Shown here: piece by piece, positions 17,852-26,119 of the stretch | Layout: the number at the start of each line of letters is the position of its first letter | Position numbering within the stretch: the first letter of the stretch is position 1 | Source: G963674685 sp964591275 | Lineage (GTDB): Bacteria; Lernaellota; Lernaellaia; JACKCT01 | Assembly: GCA_964591275.1 (NCBI GenBank) | Contig: CAZQAE010000007.1 | Span: forward strand, 1 to 64,000 | Direction: 5' to 3' | DNA: 64,000 nt | Notes under the pieces: model-generated | The model's database searches: none | Seen by the model: only the letters and a program-made list of their open reading frames with translations | Told to the model about the DNA's origin: nothing | Made by a program: the position numbers and the translations under genes

Positions 17852-19123
17852 ATGAATATTCTCCTTGCATGCAACCGATTTTTCCTGTCAGGCGGGCCGG
17901 AGCGTTATCTTTTCAATATCCTGCCGGAGCTGGAAAAAAGAGGGCATGACCTTGCCATCTTCGCACTGGACTACAAGGACAATGTTTCCACGCCTCACCG
18001 TCGTTTCTTTCCACCCGCTCCCGTCGGCGAAGATTTCATTCGCTACGGCGATAAATCCCTGACTTGGCGACAAAAGGCGACCCTTGCGCGTCAGGTCATT
18101 TTTGACCGGAGCGTTTATCACGCCGCCATGCGTGTCATTCAGGAAAAAGAAATCGATGTCATCTATGCGCTGCAGATCGCGCATTACCTTTTCCCCGAAC
18201 TTTTTATTGCGGCGAAGAAACTCGGGACGCCGGTCGTCTGGCGGCAATCCGATTTCCAGATTCTTTGCCCCGCCTACAATTCTCTGCGAAACGGCAAGCC
18301 CTGCTCCCTTTGCGACCATTCTCTTTTCCCGGCGCTGATTCATCGCTGCGTGAAAGCTTCGTTGCCGATGACGGGCGTACGCGTCGCGTCGATGATTCAT
18401 GCCCGGCTTCGCGCCCTGGATCGATATCCGTCTCGTATAATTTGTCCGACACGTTTCATGATGACTCGGCTTTCCAACATCGGTTTTCCTTCCGACAAAC
18501 TCGTTTACTTGCCGACGCCGATTCCCAACGCATGGTTCTCGCCGGACGAGACGGCCAAATCCGACGAGAAGATTGTCCTTTTCGTCGGCGGTTTGTATGA
18601 ACCAAAAGGCGCGCACGTAGTGGTCGAAGCGTCCATGCGAAAGCCCTGGAGCCTGATAATCGCGGGTGATTATTCGACGCCATACGGGACTATGCTCAAA
18701 AAAAGTGTAGAACATTCCAAAGCGCAAAACATCCATTTCGTCGGGTACGCAAACGATCAGGAACTGGTGGCATTGTATCAGCGTGCGCGGATGGTGGTTA
18801 TCCCGTCGCTGTGGGATGAGAATCTTCCCCACACGCTCCTTGAGGCGCGGGCGGCTGGTTTGCCCGTCATCGCTTCGGACACAAAAAGCATGCGCGAATT
18901 TATCCGGCACGAGAAAAACGGTTTGCTCTTTAGCCCCGGCGATGCGAAGGCCTTGGCCCATTACATAGAGCGCTTGATGGACGACGACGATATGGCGCGA
19001 AAGCTTCGGGACGCATCACGGGCGGATTTGTTGATTGGGCATTCGATGAGAACGCATTTGGATCATCTCGAAAACATCTTTGAACAGGTGATCGATCTTG
19101 GCCCTACTCCTTCGTTTTCCTAA
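17852..19123 (+). CDS. GT4-family glycosyltransferase
   Basis: The product (about 423 aa) has the GT-B fold of family 4 retaining transferases. The N-terminal acceptor domain begins NILLACNRFFLSGGPERY with the glycine-rich loop. The C-terminal nucleotide-sugar domain has LFVGGLYEPKGAHVVVEA and the ExxxxxxxE-type region ENLPHTLLEARAAGLPVIAS. Acceptor and sugar are unknown; a role in surface polysaccharide or LPS is likely. ATG 17852 is chosen because homology starts there; the frame is open back to 17783. A cysteine-rich patch (CPAYNSL...CSLC) near residues 145-165 recalls related transferases. It stands alone. Confidence 0.9.
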   Translation: MNILLACNRFFLSGGPERYLFNILPELEKRGHDLAIFALDYKDNVSTPHRRFFPPAPVGEDFIRYGDKSLTWRQKATLARQVIFDRSVYHAAMRVIQEKEIDVIYALQIAHYLFPELFIAAKKLGTPVVWRQSDFQILCPAYNSLRNGKPCSLCDHSLFPALIHRCVKASLPMTGVRVASMIHARLRALDRYPSRIICPTRFMMTRLSNIGFPSDKLVYLPTPIPNAWFSPDETAKSDEKIVLFVGGLYEPKGAHVVVEASMRKPWSLIIAGDYSTPYGTMLKKSVEHSKAQNIHFVGYANDQELVALYQRARMVVIPSLWDENLPHTLLEARAAGLPVIASDTKSMREFIRHEKNGLLFSPGDAKALAHYIERLMDDDDMARKLRDASRADLLIGHSMRTHLDHLENIFEQVIDLGPTPSFS

Positions 19124-19177
19124 TTCAAAATTTAACAATAACAAGCATATTTCTTTGTTTCAGAGTTGATTATTGTC

Positions 19178-19203
19178 GGCAAAACAATCCGAATTGTTTT
19201 GCC
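19178..19203. terminator. Perfect 11-bp stem hairpin between convergent genes
   Basis: GGCAAAACAAT and ATTGTTTTGCC flank the 4-base loop CCGA. It lies between the 3' ends of the glycosyltransferase gene (plus) and the SGNH gene (minus), where a bidirectional terminator would be expected, but no U-tract follows on either strand, so intrinsic termination is uncertain; RNA 3'-end protection is an alternative. Confidence 0.5.
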
Positions 19204-19266
19204 CTTGGGCTCGCCGAAGTGATCCGGCATCAATCAGCGGTCGATCAATTCATCGGTGATGTGCGA

Positions 19267-19281
19267 CGCCGTCAGGCGATA
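19267..19281 (+). repeat. Partial copy of the palindromic core CGCCGTCAGGCGATA
   Basis: These 15 bases recur in the larger intergenic elements at 45694-45708 and 56908-56921 (last base differing there). The core forms a short hairpin, CGCC/GGCG around GTCA. Only the core is shared here. Confidence 0.4.
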
Positions 19282-19335
19282 CCCTCGCCACGTCATGAAT
19301 TTTCGACTTCATGAGAGTTTGAATTGGGCCCTCGA

Positions 19336-19389
19336 ATTATTCACTAAATTTATCAATACAATTTGTCTCACTCTTATTGGCACAGAGGG
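19336..19389 (-). repeat. 54-bp dispersed repeat, copy 2
   Basis: 51 of 54 positions match copy 1 at 1-54. It begins about 25 bp downstream of the SGNH gene stop. On the minus strand a 12-codon reading frame starting just after that stop runs into the repeat and ends CCPLCQ-stop, the same codons that end the metallopeptidase-like gene at copy 1. Confidence 0.8.
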
Positions 19390-19413
19390 CAACAAACAAA
19401 GGCATTTGCCATT

Positions 19414-21150
19414 TCAATGCGTTTCCTGGAGAGCGTTATAGTAGCGTCGATGAGCGGCAAAAAGACGCGCCATCTCCTTTTCCGGATGATCGGCAGCAAC
19501 TTGTGCGGCCCATTCCGCGTGGATTGAGGATCGGGGATGGGGTTGGCAATAGGCGAAGCACACTCTTAAATCAAGCCCCATCCAGCGATCCCTGTCGGAG
19601 TAATCGTATCCCTTTTCACGAATCCAACGCAGGTCTGGATCGAGCAAGGCGGTTTTAAAATCAACCGGCGTCCGCGAATGGGGCAAAGAGCCGGCGGATT
19701 CGGCGGCGTCAAATACGTGACGAGCAACCTGAAACGCGCCTTCGATATTCAAGTGGCAATAATCAAGAAGGTATCGCGAAGGTTCGGGCTCCATCCAGTC
19801 GGTGAGCAATTTTTCGATATCCGCAAGAATAAAACCGGACGCGGCGGCTCTGCGGATAACACGGTTGATTTGTGGAGTAGCCATGATTTGTCGATCACTT
19901 TGCTCCCATGCCTGGCGAACAGCCGACAGGTATTGCTCGCGGCTTTTAAACTGGGAAAACGCAGCACGCATGAGGGAGGACGCATATGGCGTACTACATC
20001 TTGCCTTATCCACCTCGTGCAACAGTTTCGAAAGATTTTCTTCCCGCCCCATTATTTTGTAGCATAGAGCCAGTGGATACAGGATTTCCTTTGGCCGGTG
20101 GGAGGAAGATTCAAGTTCGGGGATCAATTCAACGCACGACTTACGCAAAGAGGCCAAAGTTTCTTCGTCGAGATCTGAGAGGTTTCGAATGCCTCCCGCC
20201 TTATATATCATGAGCAAATCCAGTTTTTTGCCGAAACTTTTAATCGGTTCCAGTATTCGCTCGGCAAGGTCATAGCGTCCCAATCTCGCCCAGCCCTGGG
20301 CCTGAAACAGATTCCTTCGGAGGGGATTATCCTGCCATGTTTTCTCGTCGATTAACCACGACGCCAGATTGTCAAGTGGATTGGCAAGGAGAGTGCAGAT
20401 CACGATTGGCGTTCCATTTCGATGGGCCGATTTTGCCATTTCAAGCAAGTTCCTCTCATACCGGCGCACTGCGAATGAAATCTGCTCAGGCCTTAAAACG
20501 ATATTCAGATAATCAACAAGGAGCCGACGTTCCTCGTCCCTGGTCTTCCGACTTATCGGGAGCAGCGACTTGAACATGCGCGCCAGGATAAGGTGAGTTT
20601 CGACAAGGCCGGGAAGACGGGCGGCCCGCCGGTTTCGGAGACGAGTCATGGCTTCCTTCGCCTTGATGTCCATGAACTCATTGTTGCCCGAATAGACGAC
20701 AAGCAGGTTCGGCTCCCCCTTCGCAATGACTTCATCCATGAGAGCACGGACCTGAAGGCTGCTGTATCCGATAGAGGCGAAATTGACGACTTCAATGGTT
20801 CGCTCCGGATGGGAGAGCTCAAGCATTCTGGCGAACCAATCCGCGAAAGCGCCATTATGCGGAAACCCCATGCCCCAGGCGGCGGATCCGCCGAAAACAA
20901 AAACGCGGAAAGTTCCCCGCGGCTTGGGGCGCACCAGAGACCTTTGCTTTCCGCGAACAATACCGAGGATGAGCCGCCGTCCGCCGACGTCAGCGGCCAG
21001 CGCGTGGTCTGGAAGCCTTTGATACTCAATCGGAGACAATGGCGCCGCCGCGTCCTCTTGTTGGACCAGGCGTGCAACGATTTCGGCACCGCCAAAGACC
21101 AGCACAATGGCGATCAGAGTATATATAATCTTGCGTAAAGCGGTTTTCAT
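19414..21150 (-). CDS. Membrane-anchored SGNH/GDSL hydrolase-like protein with helical repeat region
   Basis: A 578-aa protein with one N-terminal membrane anchor (residues about 7-27), so the rest is periplasmic. Block I is FGGSAAWGMG near residue 87 with the probable Ser nucleophile, block III is SGNNEF near 155 (GxND variant), and the Asp/His pair is likely DYCHLNIEG near residue 490. Between them lies a long helical TPR-like region (about 220-440). Such proteins act as esterases or O-acetyl transfer partners in envelope polysaccharides. A second, shorter SGNH protein lies at 43351. The gene ends just before a dispersed repeat. Substrate unknown. Confidence 0.75.
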   Translation of the reverse strand: MKTALRKIIYTLIAIVLVFGGAEIVARLVQQEDAAAPLSPIEYQRLPDHALAADVGGRRLILGIVRGKQRSLVRPKPRGTFRVFVFGGSAAWGMGFPHNGAFADWFARMLELSHPERTIEVVNFASIGYSSLQVRALMDEVIAKGEPNLLVVYSGNNEFMDIKAKEAMTRLRNRRAARLPGLVETHLILARMFKSLLPISRKTRDEERRLLVDYLNIVLRPEQISFAVRRYERNLLEMAKSAHRNGTPIVICTLLANPLDNLASWLIDEKTWQDNPLRRNLFQAQGWARLGRYDLAERILEPIKSFGKKLDLLMIYKAGGIRNLSDLDEETLASLRKSCVELIPELESSSHRPKEILYPLALCYKIMGREENLSKLLHEVDKARCSTPYASSLMRAAFSQFKSREQYLSAVRQAWEQSDRQIMATPQINRVIRRAAASGFILADIEKLLTDWMEPEPSRYLLDYCHLNIEGAFQVARHVFDAAESAGSLPHSRTPVDFKTALLDPDLRWIREKGYDYSDRDRWMGLDLRVCFAYCQPHPRSSIHAEWAAQVAADHPEKEMARLFAAHRRYYNALQETH

Positions 21151-21192
21151 GGTACTGACTCTGGTCGCTGCATTGTGCTGATTGCTTAACCA

Positions 21193-21207
21193 CCGTTACT
21201 ATAACGG
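21193..21207. promoter_or_regulatory. Perfect inverted repeat upstream of the SGNH gene
   Basis: CCGTTA-CTA-TAACGG lies about 45-55 bp upstream of the start codon at 21150, a usual place for an operator. No regulator is encoded next to it, so this is only a candidate. Confidence 0.25.
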
Positions 21208-21356
21208 CCTGCCTTTTGGGATGGAAGTCGCCACGCAAGTCCTATCTTCCCCAGGGCTTTTCCAAGCAATGATCGAGGAAGGTTCGTTGATTCCCGGACG
21301 CATAAACTCTGCCCATTTCCAATAATTTCAGTCGTTTTGCGTATGGTCTTAAGAAT

Positions 21357-22148
21357 CTACTCAACTTCCAAGATGGCGGCAGTGAGCTTGGAATAAAGGC
21401 TTTGATTGAAAAGATTCAAATCCTCGGAAGAGTTATCGAAATAATCGGGGTACGTAGCGCCGGTGGCAATAATTCCATAGAGCGCATAATTGCCCGGCAA
21501 AAGCGCCCCGGCATCGATTTCCCACTGCATCTTATAGTATACTGTATCTCCGGGACTCAAGATGACTTCACTCGCCGACGCCAGATTTCCGGGAAAGAGA
21601 TCACCGAAAACGATTTGCCCTTTATGCATCACGGCAAAGGTCGCTGCGGGATCCCAATTCGATGACAGGATTTCGTCGTTCGTTGAAACGTTTTCCGCCG
21701 CCAATGTGATCTGAACAACTGAGCCGGGACGAAATCGGTTGCCGTTGGTCGTGATGGTGAAAGCTACCGAACGGGGCAGGGAAAAGGTATCCAGCTCGGA
21801 TTCCGGCACGCCCTTGACGATTCTGAATGATTGCTCGGCGGCGTGGTAATATGGGTAGCTGGCTTGCAGCGTCCAATCTCCGTCCGACAGATCAGTCGGA
21901 AGTTGGAAATACCCATCTACATCGGTCAGCATTGAAACGCCCACATCCGCCAACTCCACGCGAATCATATCGTGCTGGTTGGCTCCTTCAAGAACCACGC
22001 GCCCTGTGAGAATATCGTGTTTGACTGTGGAAGAATCGTCGGCGTCGAAACCCGAGAGCCAATCGCCCATCTCATCCGAGCAGGCTGTCATCAGCGCCAG
22101 CATCGCCAAACAAGCAAAGGTCAATGCAGTTTTTTGAAGTTTGGTCAT
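21357..22148 (-). CDS. Lipoprotein with carboxypeptidase-regulatory-like and BsuPI-like domains
   Basis: The product (about 263 aa) starts at ATG 22148 with a lipoprotein signal peptide ending in the lipobox LMTAC, so it should be lipid-anchored at Cys. Residues about 40-115 look like a CarboxypepD_reg beta-sandwich (ILTGRVVLEG ... VDGYFQLP). The C-terminal part (about 125-255) has the pattern of BsuPI/intracellular proteinase inhibitor-like domains (AFTITTNGNRFRPG, VILSPGDTVYYKMQWEID). The function is unknown; a surface-binding role is likely. The frame extends upstream to 22199, but the extra residues would spoil the signal peptide. Confidence 0.7.
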   Translation of the reverse strand: MTKLQKTALTFACLAMLALMTACSDEMGDWLSGFDADDSSTVKHDILTGRVVLEGANQHDMIRVELADVGVSMLTDVDGYFQLPTDLSDGDWTLQASYPYYHAAEQSFRIVKGVPESELDTFSLPRSVAFTITTNGNRFRPGSVVQITLAAENVSTNDEILSSNWDPAATFAVMHKGQIVFGDLFPGNLASASEVILSPGDTVYYKMQWEIDAGALLPGNYALYGIIATGATYPDYFDNSSEDLNLFNQSLYSKLTAAILEVE

Positions 22149-22275
22149 TTCAATACGCCATAACATTCCCATCAACCGCCAGGAAAATAACTTTCGCACC
22201 GCCTCTTTGAACCCGCGTTGCGAAGCGCCGAATTATCTCACAGTGAGACAAAATATGCATCAAGTTTTTCCATCG

Positions 22276-23220
22276 TCACGGGCGCAAGGAAAATTGGTCG
22301 TGACCCCAATTCCATTGCTCCGGCGCCCGAAGGATAATGTTTTCCCAGGCCGAAACGCATGCCTGCGTCATATCCCGCAAAAAATCGACGCCGACACCGG
22401 TCGGTTTTTTCACCGGCGGGCCAATGACAACGCGGTGTCTGCCCGGATTGCTTCGCTCACTCCGATATATCAAAACGGGACAAGGATGCTGCTCGACAAT
22501 TTCGGCGATGGTCCGGTGAGCGACGACCCGTCTTTTGCAGAAATGAACGATGACGCCATTATCACGATCCGCGCTACGATCTATGGGAAAAGCGACGCAT
22601 TCATTGGCTGCGAGCCGGTCGAGAATCTCCTGCCTGTCAAAGGGATCGAATAAAGTTCTGACCCCGTGCCGCAGTCGCAGTCGCCTGACCCACGTGCGAA
22701 AAAAGGGGTGATCAATATTTCTGTCCGCGAGCGTGACAGGGATGCCGCTTCTCGCAATCATCCAAAGCCCAAGATCAAGGGATCCGAAATGAGCGCAAGC
22801 CAGGATGACGCCTCGACCGCTGGACAACGCCGACTCCAATTGGTCCTGGCCCTCGACAGAAACCATCTTCGTAAAATCGCCGGCGCGAAAATGATCGGCC
22901 AGAAGGTAATCGACAGCCATCTTCCCGCGATTCATCACGGAAGCCTTCTGGATTTTGTCGATCCTGCTTGAATTATAAACCGCTCCAAGAGCGATTCGGA
23001 GATTTTGGTTCGCTTTTGCGCGCCGCGTCGCTGAAAATGCGTAGGACAAACGACCCAGCAAGGCGCCGACCAGATCGGCGGTGGTCCCGGGCAGATTGTA
23101 GAGAGTTTTTCCGGCGACTGAAATCAACGCCTGATGAAACCAGGCGCCGCGAACGGCTTTGGCTTCGGGATTGAGGTGGGAAGCTTCACCCGGCGGTCTT
23201 TTTTCCCAGCGCCGATGCAT
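22276..23220 (-). CDS. Lysophospholipid acyltransferase family protein (LpxL/HtrB type)
   Basis: Inner-membrane acyltransferase of 314 aa. The HxxxxD catalytic motif is HFGSLD near residue 143, preceded by GRGVILACA, and the LpxL-type acyl-donor region (AFPIDRSADRDNG) follows. LpxL-family members add secondary acyl chains from acyl-ACP to lipid A precursors; some members use other lipids. It is the last gene of a run with two ACP-like genes, fabG and fabD, so acyl-ACP supply is encoded beside it. This supports a lipid A or related glycolipid role. Confidence 0.85.
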   Translation of the reverse strand: MHRRWEKRPPGEASHLNPEAKAVRGAWFHQALISVAGKTLYNLPGTTADLVGALLGRLSYAFSATRRAKANQNLRIALGAVYNSSRIDKIQKASVMNRGKMAVDYLLADHFRAGDFTKMVSVEGQDQLESALSSGRGVILACAHFGSLDLGLWMIARSGIPVTLADRNIDHPFFRTWVRRLRLRHGVRTLFDPFDRQEILDRLAANECVAFPIDRSADRDNGVIVHFCKRRVVAHRTIAEIVEQHPCPVLIYRSERSNPGRHRVVIGPPVKKPTGVGVDFLRDMTQACVSAWENIILRAPEQWNWGHDQFSLRP

Positions 23221-23269
23221 CCATATCCACTTTATGCCATCAAGGCTTTTTCAAAAAATAACAGCAGCT

Positions 23270-23512
23270 TTACTCGACCAACTTTTCGGTAACGAGCTGA
23301 ACCACATCCAGGATTGATTCCCATAACTCAATGTCGTCTTTGGCGATGACAATATCAAATTCATCGGAAAGGAGGCTGCCGAGCTCCTCCATGTCATATG
23401 GGTCCAGGCTCAAATCATCCATAAGGTGACTGGAAGTTTTGACCTCCTCGGGATGCAAATCCAATTGATCGCTGATGATCTTGATGACGATTTCCTCAAT
23501 GTTGTCCGCCAT
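23270..23512 (-). CDS. ACP-like protein lacking the phosphopantetheine serine
   Basis: An 80-aa protein with the size and helix pattern of acyl carrier proteins (four helices, acidic, IEEIVIKIISDQLDL start). At the site that is normally DSL it reads LSLDPYDMEEL, so the carrier serine is Pro38 (codon 23399-23401) and the following Leu is Tyr. It should not be able to receive a 4'-phosphopantetheine arm. A true ACP lies just upstream (23546) and an acyltransferase just downstream (22276). It may be a scaffold, a regulator or a decaying duplicate; an intact frame, start and acidic character argue against simple decay. GTG 23527 is an alternative start. Confidence 0.75.
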   Translation of the reverse strand: MADNIEEIVIKIISDQLDLHPEEVKTSSHLMDDLSLDPYDMEELGSLLSDEFDIVIAKDDIELWESILDVVQLVTEKLVE

Positions 23513-23545
23513 GATTTTCCCATCCACAAAAAGAACCGGGGTTAA

Positions 23546-23815
23546 TTACGCCACGCTTTTACTCAGATACTCAACCACATCAGAAACGAATCTGATTTTT
23601 TCCACACTTTCTTCAGGGATTTCTTCTATCTCAAACTCATCTTCAATGCCGATCACCAGTTCAACGACCGTTAAGCTGTCTGCGCCGAGGTCTTTGATAA
23701 AGTCGCTGTCCGGCTTGACCTGCTTAGGCGTCAGTGGATTGCCCTTGCGCTCGATCTTGGAGCAGACAACCTGAACGACGCGATTGAAAATTTCCAGTTC
23801 TTTTCCCGAATACAT
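23546..23815 (-). CDS. acpP: Acyl carrier protein
   Basis: An 89-aa acidic protein with the canonical site DLGADSLTVVEL, in which Ser47 receives the 4'-phosphopantetheine arm. It carries growing acyl chains in type II fatty-acid synthesis. It lies between fabG and the degenerate ACP-like gene in a minus-strand run with fabD and rpmF upstream. The N-terminus is slightly longer than in E. coli AcpP (78 aa). Confidence 0.93.
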   Translation of the reverse strand: MYSGKELEIFNRVVQVVCSKIERKGNPLTPKQVKPDSDFIKDLGADSLTVVELVIGIEDEFEIEEIPEESVEKIRFVSDVVEYLSKSVA

Positions 23816-23843
23816 AGCCTCTCCTATCTGTCGACCCGTTATT

Positions 23844-24605
23844 TTACATTAGCAGTCCACCGTCCACGACGAACACCTGTCCCGTAATGTAAGTGGCGCC
23901 ATCGCCGGCGAGAAAGGAAACCATCGGCGCCACATCGTCCGGTTTACCGGCACGACCAAGCGGAATGCGCCCGATCGCTTCTTCAAGCTGATCGGCAGTC
24001 ATTGTCCCCACCATTCCCTCTTCGCCTGTATCGATCAAACCGGGAGCCAGGGCATTGACCAGAATATTACGCGGCGCCAATTCTTTCGCAAGGGATTTCG
24101 TCATCCCGATGACGGCGGCTTTCGTGGCGGAGTAAATTGATTGTCCGGCATTGCCGGCGATTCCGACAATAGAACTCATCAGGATGATCCGTCCCGATCC
24201 TTTGCGTATCATAGGACGAATGGCCGCTTTGGCGCATCGGAAAGCACCGGCCATGTTGACCTGTATGACGCGTTCCATTTCTTCCTCTGCCGTTAATACC
24301 GCCATATTGTTGAGAGTCAGGCCAGCGTTGGCAACCATAATGTCAAGGCCGTCAGCCGCCTGGAAGAATTCGTAAACACTCTTTTTTACGGAAACCGGAT
24401 TAGCGACGTCAATCTGAACGATCATGCCTTCGCCCCCGTCGGCGGTGATCTCATCAAGGACCCTTTGCGCTCCCTGCTGCCTTTTGTTATAACCAACGCC
24501 GACGAAAAAACCATCGCGACCAAGCCGCCTGGCAATGGCGGTGCCGATGCCGCGGCTGGCCCCCGTCACAAATGCAGAATCCTTTTTTTCTCTGTTCAAA
24601 TCCAT
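23844..24605 (-). CDS. fabG: 3-oxoacyl-ACP reductase FabG
   Basis: NADPH-dependent short-chain dehydrogenase that reduces 3-ketoacyl-ACP. In the 253-aa product TGASRGIG binds the cofactor near residues 14-21, NAGLTLNN is at about 93-100, and the catalytic residues are Ser144/145, Tyr158 and Lys162 (YSATK). ATG 24605 is chosen since homology begins eleven residues later; the frame is open to 24647. The order fabD-fabG-acpP is the standard fab arrangement. About 130 bp separate it from fabD, with no gene in between. Confidence 0.93.
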   Translation of the reverse strand: MDLNREKKDSAFVTGASRGIGTAIARRLGRDGFFVGVGYNKRQQGAQRVLDEITADGGEGMIVQIDVANPVSVKKSVYEFFQAADGLDIMVANAGLTLNNMAVLTAEEEMERVIQVNMAGAFRCAKAAIRPMIRKGSGRIILMSSIVGIAGNAGQSIYSATKAAVIGMTKSLAKELAPRNILVNALAPGLIDTGEEGMVGTMTADQLEEAIGRIPLGRAGKPDDVAPMVSFLAGDGATYITGQVFVVDGGLLM

Positions 24606-24737
24606 TGCCAACACACTCCGAGCGCCGCTGTACAGTGTCAATAGCACAAAAACGTCATGGCAAATTATTCTCCGTTTTGCAAGTCTTGAAAAGCGTGGTT
24701 TTATGAAATAATAAATGCAAAGGAATCTTGGAAAAAA

Positions 24738-25667
24738 TCAACCCAGATCAAGCGCACGGATATTCCCGGAATCTGAAACGGCAAAACAAGGCGCCGTGTC
24801 CGTAATCCGCTTTGTCATATTTGTCAGCGTCGCCCCAGGACCGCATTCGATAAAGGCGTCGGGCGACATTGCAGCCGCGCGCAAGACGCCATCTGAAAAA
24901 AGAACTCGCTGCGTTACCTGCCGAGTTAAAAGATCAGAAACCCGGTCGGAATCTTCATTCGCCGTGGCGTTGACATTGGCGATGACGGGAAATGCGAAGT
25001 CGCCGAATGGAACGCGAGTCAGGTCTTCTTTTAGTAATTCTGCGGCGGGCGCCATCAACGGACAATGAAATGGAGCGGATACCTTCAATGGAATGCTGCG
25101 GCGTACGCCGTGTTGCCTACTGATCCGCCTTGCTTCTTCCACGGCCTTTGTCTTGCCGGAAATAACGATCTGGCCGGCGCCGTTGAGATTGGCGATCCAA
25201 ACGCCTTCGCCGACTGCGTCGCAAATATCTTGCGCCGTTTGAAGATCGCATCTCAACAAAGCCGCCATGGCCCCATCCCCCAGCGGCACGGCGCGTTGCA
25301 TGTATGCCCCGCGTTTTCGCGTCAAAACCACCGCGTCCTCAAGGCCCAAAGCGCCGGACGCAACCAGGGCAGTATATTCTCCTAAAGAATGACCAATGGC
25401 AGCCGCAACATGGAAAATTTTTTCGCTTCGGAGAAACTCGTAGGCCGCAAGGGATACAGCCAAAACACAGGGTTGCTGGAACTCGGTTTGCGTGAGCTTG
25501 TCGGCAGGTCCGTTGAAGCAAAGGTCCAGAATATCAAAGCCGGACGCTTCTTGCGCCCGGTCCATAATCTTTTTGGCCGCTACGGAATTCTCGTAGAGTT
25601 CGCGTCCCATTCCCACGGCAGCCGAGCCTTGGCCGGGAAATAGCAGCACGACGCGAAAGATGCGCAT
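24738..25667 (-). CDS. fabD: Malonyl-CoA:ACP transacylase FabD
   Basis: Loads malonyl groups onto ACP. The 309-aa product has FPGQGSAAVGMG at the N-terminus, the nucleophile Ser94 in GHSLGEYTAL, Arg124 in MQRAV that holds the malonyl carboxylate, and His201 in SAPFHCPL. The start lies 4 bp after the rpmF stop. The plsX and fabH genes usually found between rpmF and fabD are absent here. Confidence 0.94.
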   Translation of the reverse strand: MRIFRVVLLFPGQGSAAVGMGRELYENSVAAKKIMDRAQEASGFDILDLCFNGPADKLTQTEFQQPCVLAVSLAAYEFLRSEKIFHVAAAIGHSLGEYTALVASGALGLEDAVVLTRKRGAYMQRAVPLGDGAMAALLRCDLQTAQDICDAVGEGVWIANLNGAGQIVISGKTKAVEEARRISRQHGVRRSIPLKVSAPFHCPLMAPAAELLKEDLTRVPFGDFAFPVIANVNATANEDSDRVSDLLTRQVTQRVLFSDGVLRAAAMSPDAFIECGPGATLTNMTKRITDTAPCFAVSDSGNIRALDLG

Positions 25668-25671
25668 GAGG

Positions 25672-25854
25672 CTATTTTCCCTCTTGCGCGACGACCTCTT
25701 TGCCTTTGTAGAAACCGCAATGCGGGCAGACGCGATGGGAGACAGTGCTTTCCTGGCAGTTTGGACACTGGATTACATTGGGCGCTTGGATTCCGTGATG
25801 CGCGCTACGCAATCCCTTCACTCTGCGACTGACTTTTCTTTTTGGTCGAGCCAT
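25672..25854 (-). CDS. rpmF: Ribosomal protein bL32
   Basis: A 60-aa basic large-subunit protein starting MARPKRKVSRRVKGLR, with a zinc ribbon of two pairs, CPNC and CPHC. The frame is open 29 codons upstream, but ATG 25854 gives the standard L32 length and has AGGAGAGA in front. First gene of the rpmF-fabD-fabG-acpP run, a linkage of ribosome and lipid synthesis seen widely. Confidence 0.95.
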   Translation of the reverse strand: MARPKRKVSRRVKGLRSAHHGIQAPNVIQCPNCQESTVSHRVCPHCGFYKGKEVVAQEGK

Positions 25855-26076
25855 TTCTCTCTCCTGTACAATATCTCCGCTCTCGACGGAGGAATCACCG
25901 ATTTTCACGGCAGCAGCACTGCTCCTCGTTAAGGTGAACACCCACGGAGCAAGAGCGGGCTGTCGTTAGCACGAAGACTTTGAAGATGTCAAGGTCATGG
26001 AAATAAAAAAATGCTCAAAGCCATCTTGCTTTAGCACGTAAATGGGCTAATTTGTCCTGGCATCAAACTGTCGTGT

Positions 26077-26092
26077 CGTCATGTGGATGACG
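26077..26092. promoter_or_regulatory. Inverted repeat upstream of the GH4 gene
   Basis: CGTCAT-GTGG-ATGACG, a perfect 6+6 inverted repeat about 30 bp before the start codon at 26120, is placed like an operator. No adjacent regulator gene supports it. Confidence 0.3.
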
Positions 26093-26119
26093 AAGCGATC
26101 ACTGATTTTAGGAGAATCC

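Noticed and set aside
17888..18961. 357-codon open frame opposite the glycosyltransferase
   Set aside because: Antisense shadow, Arg/His-rich without motifs.
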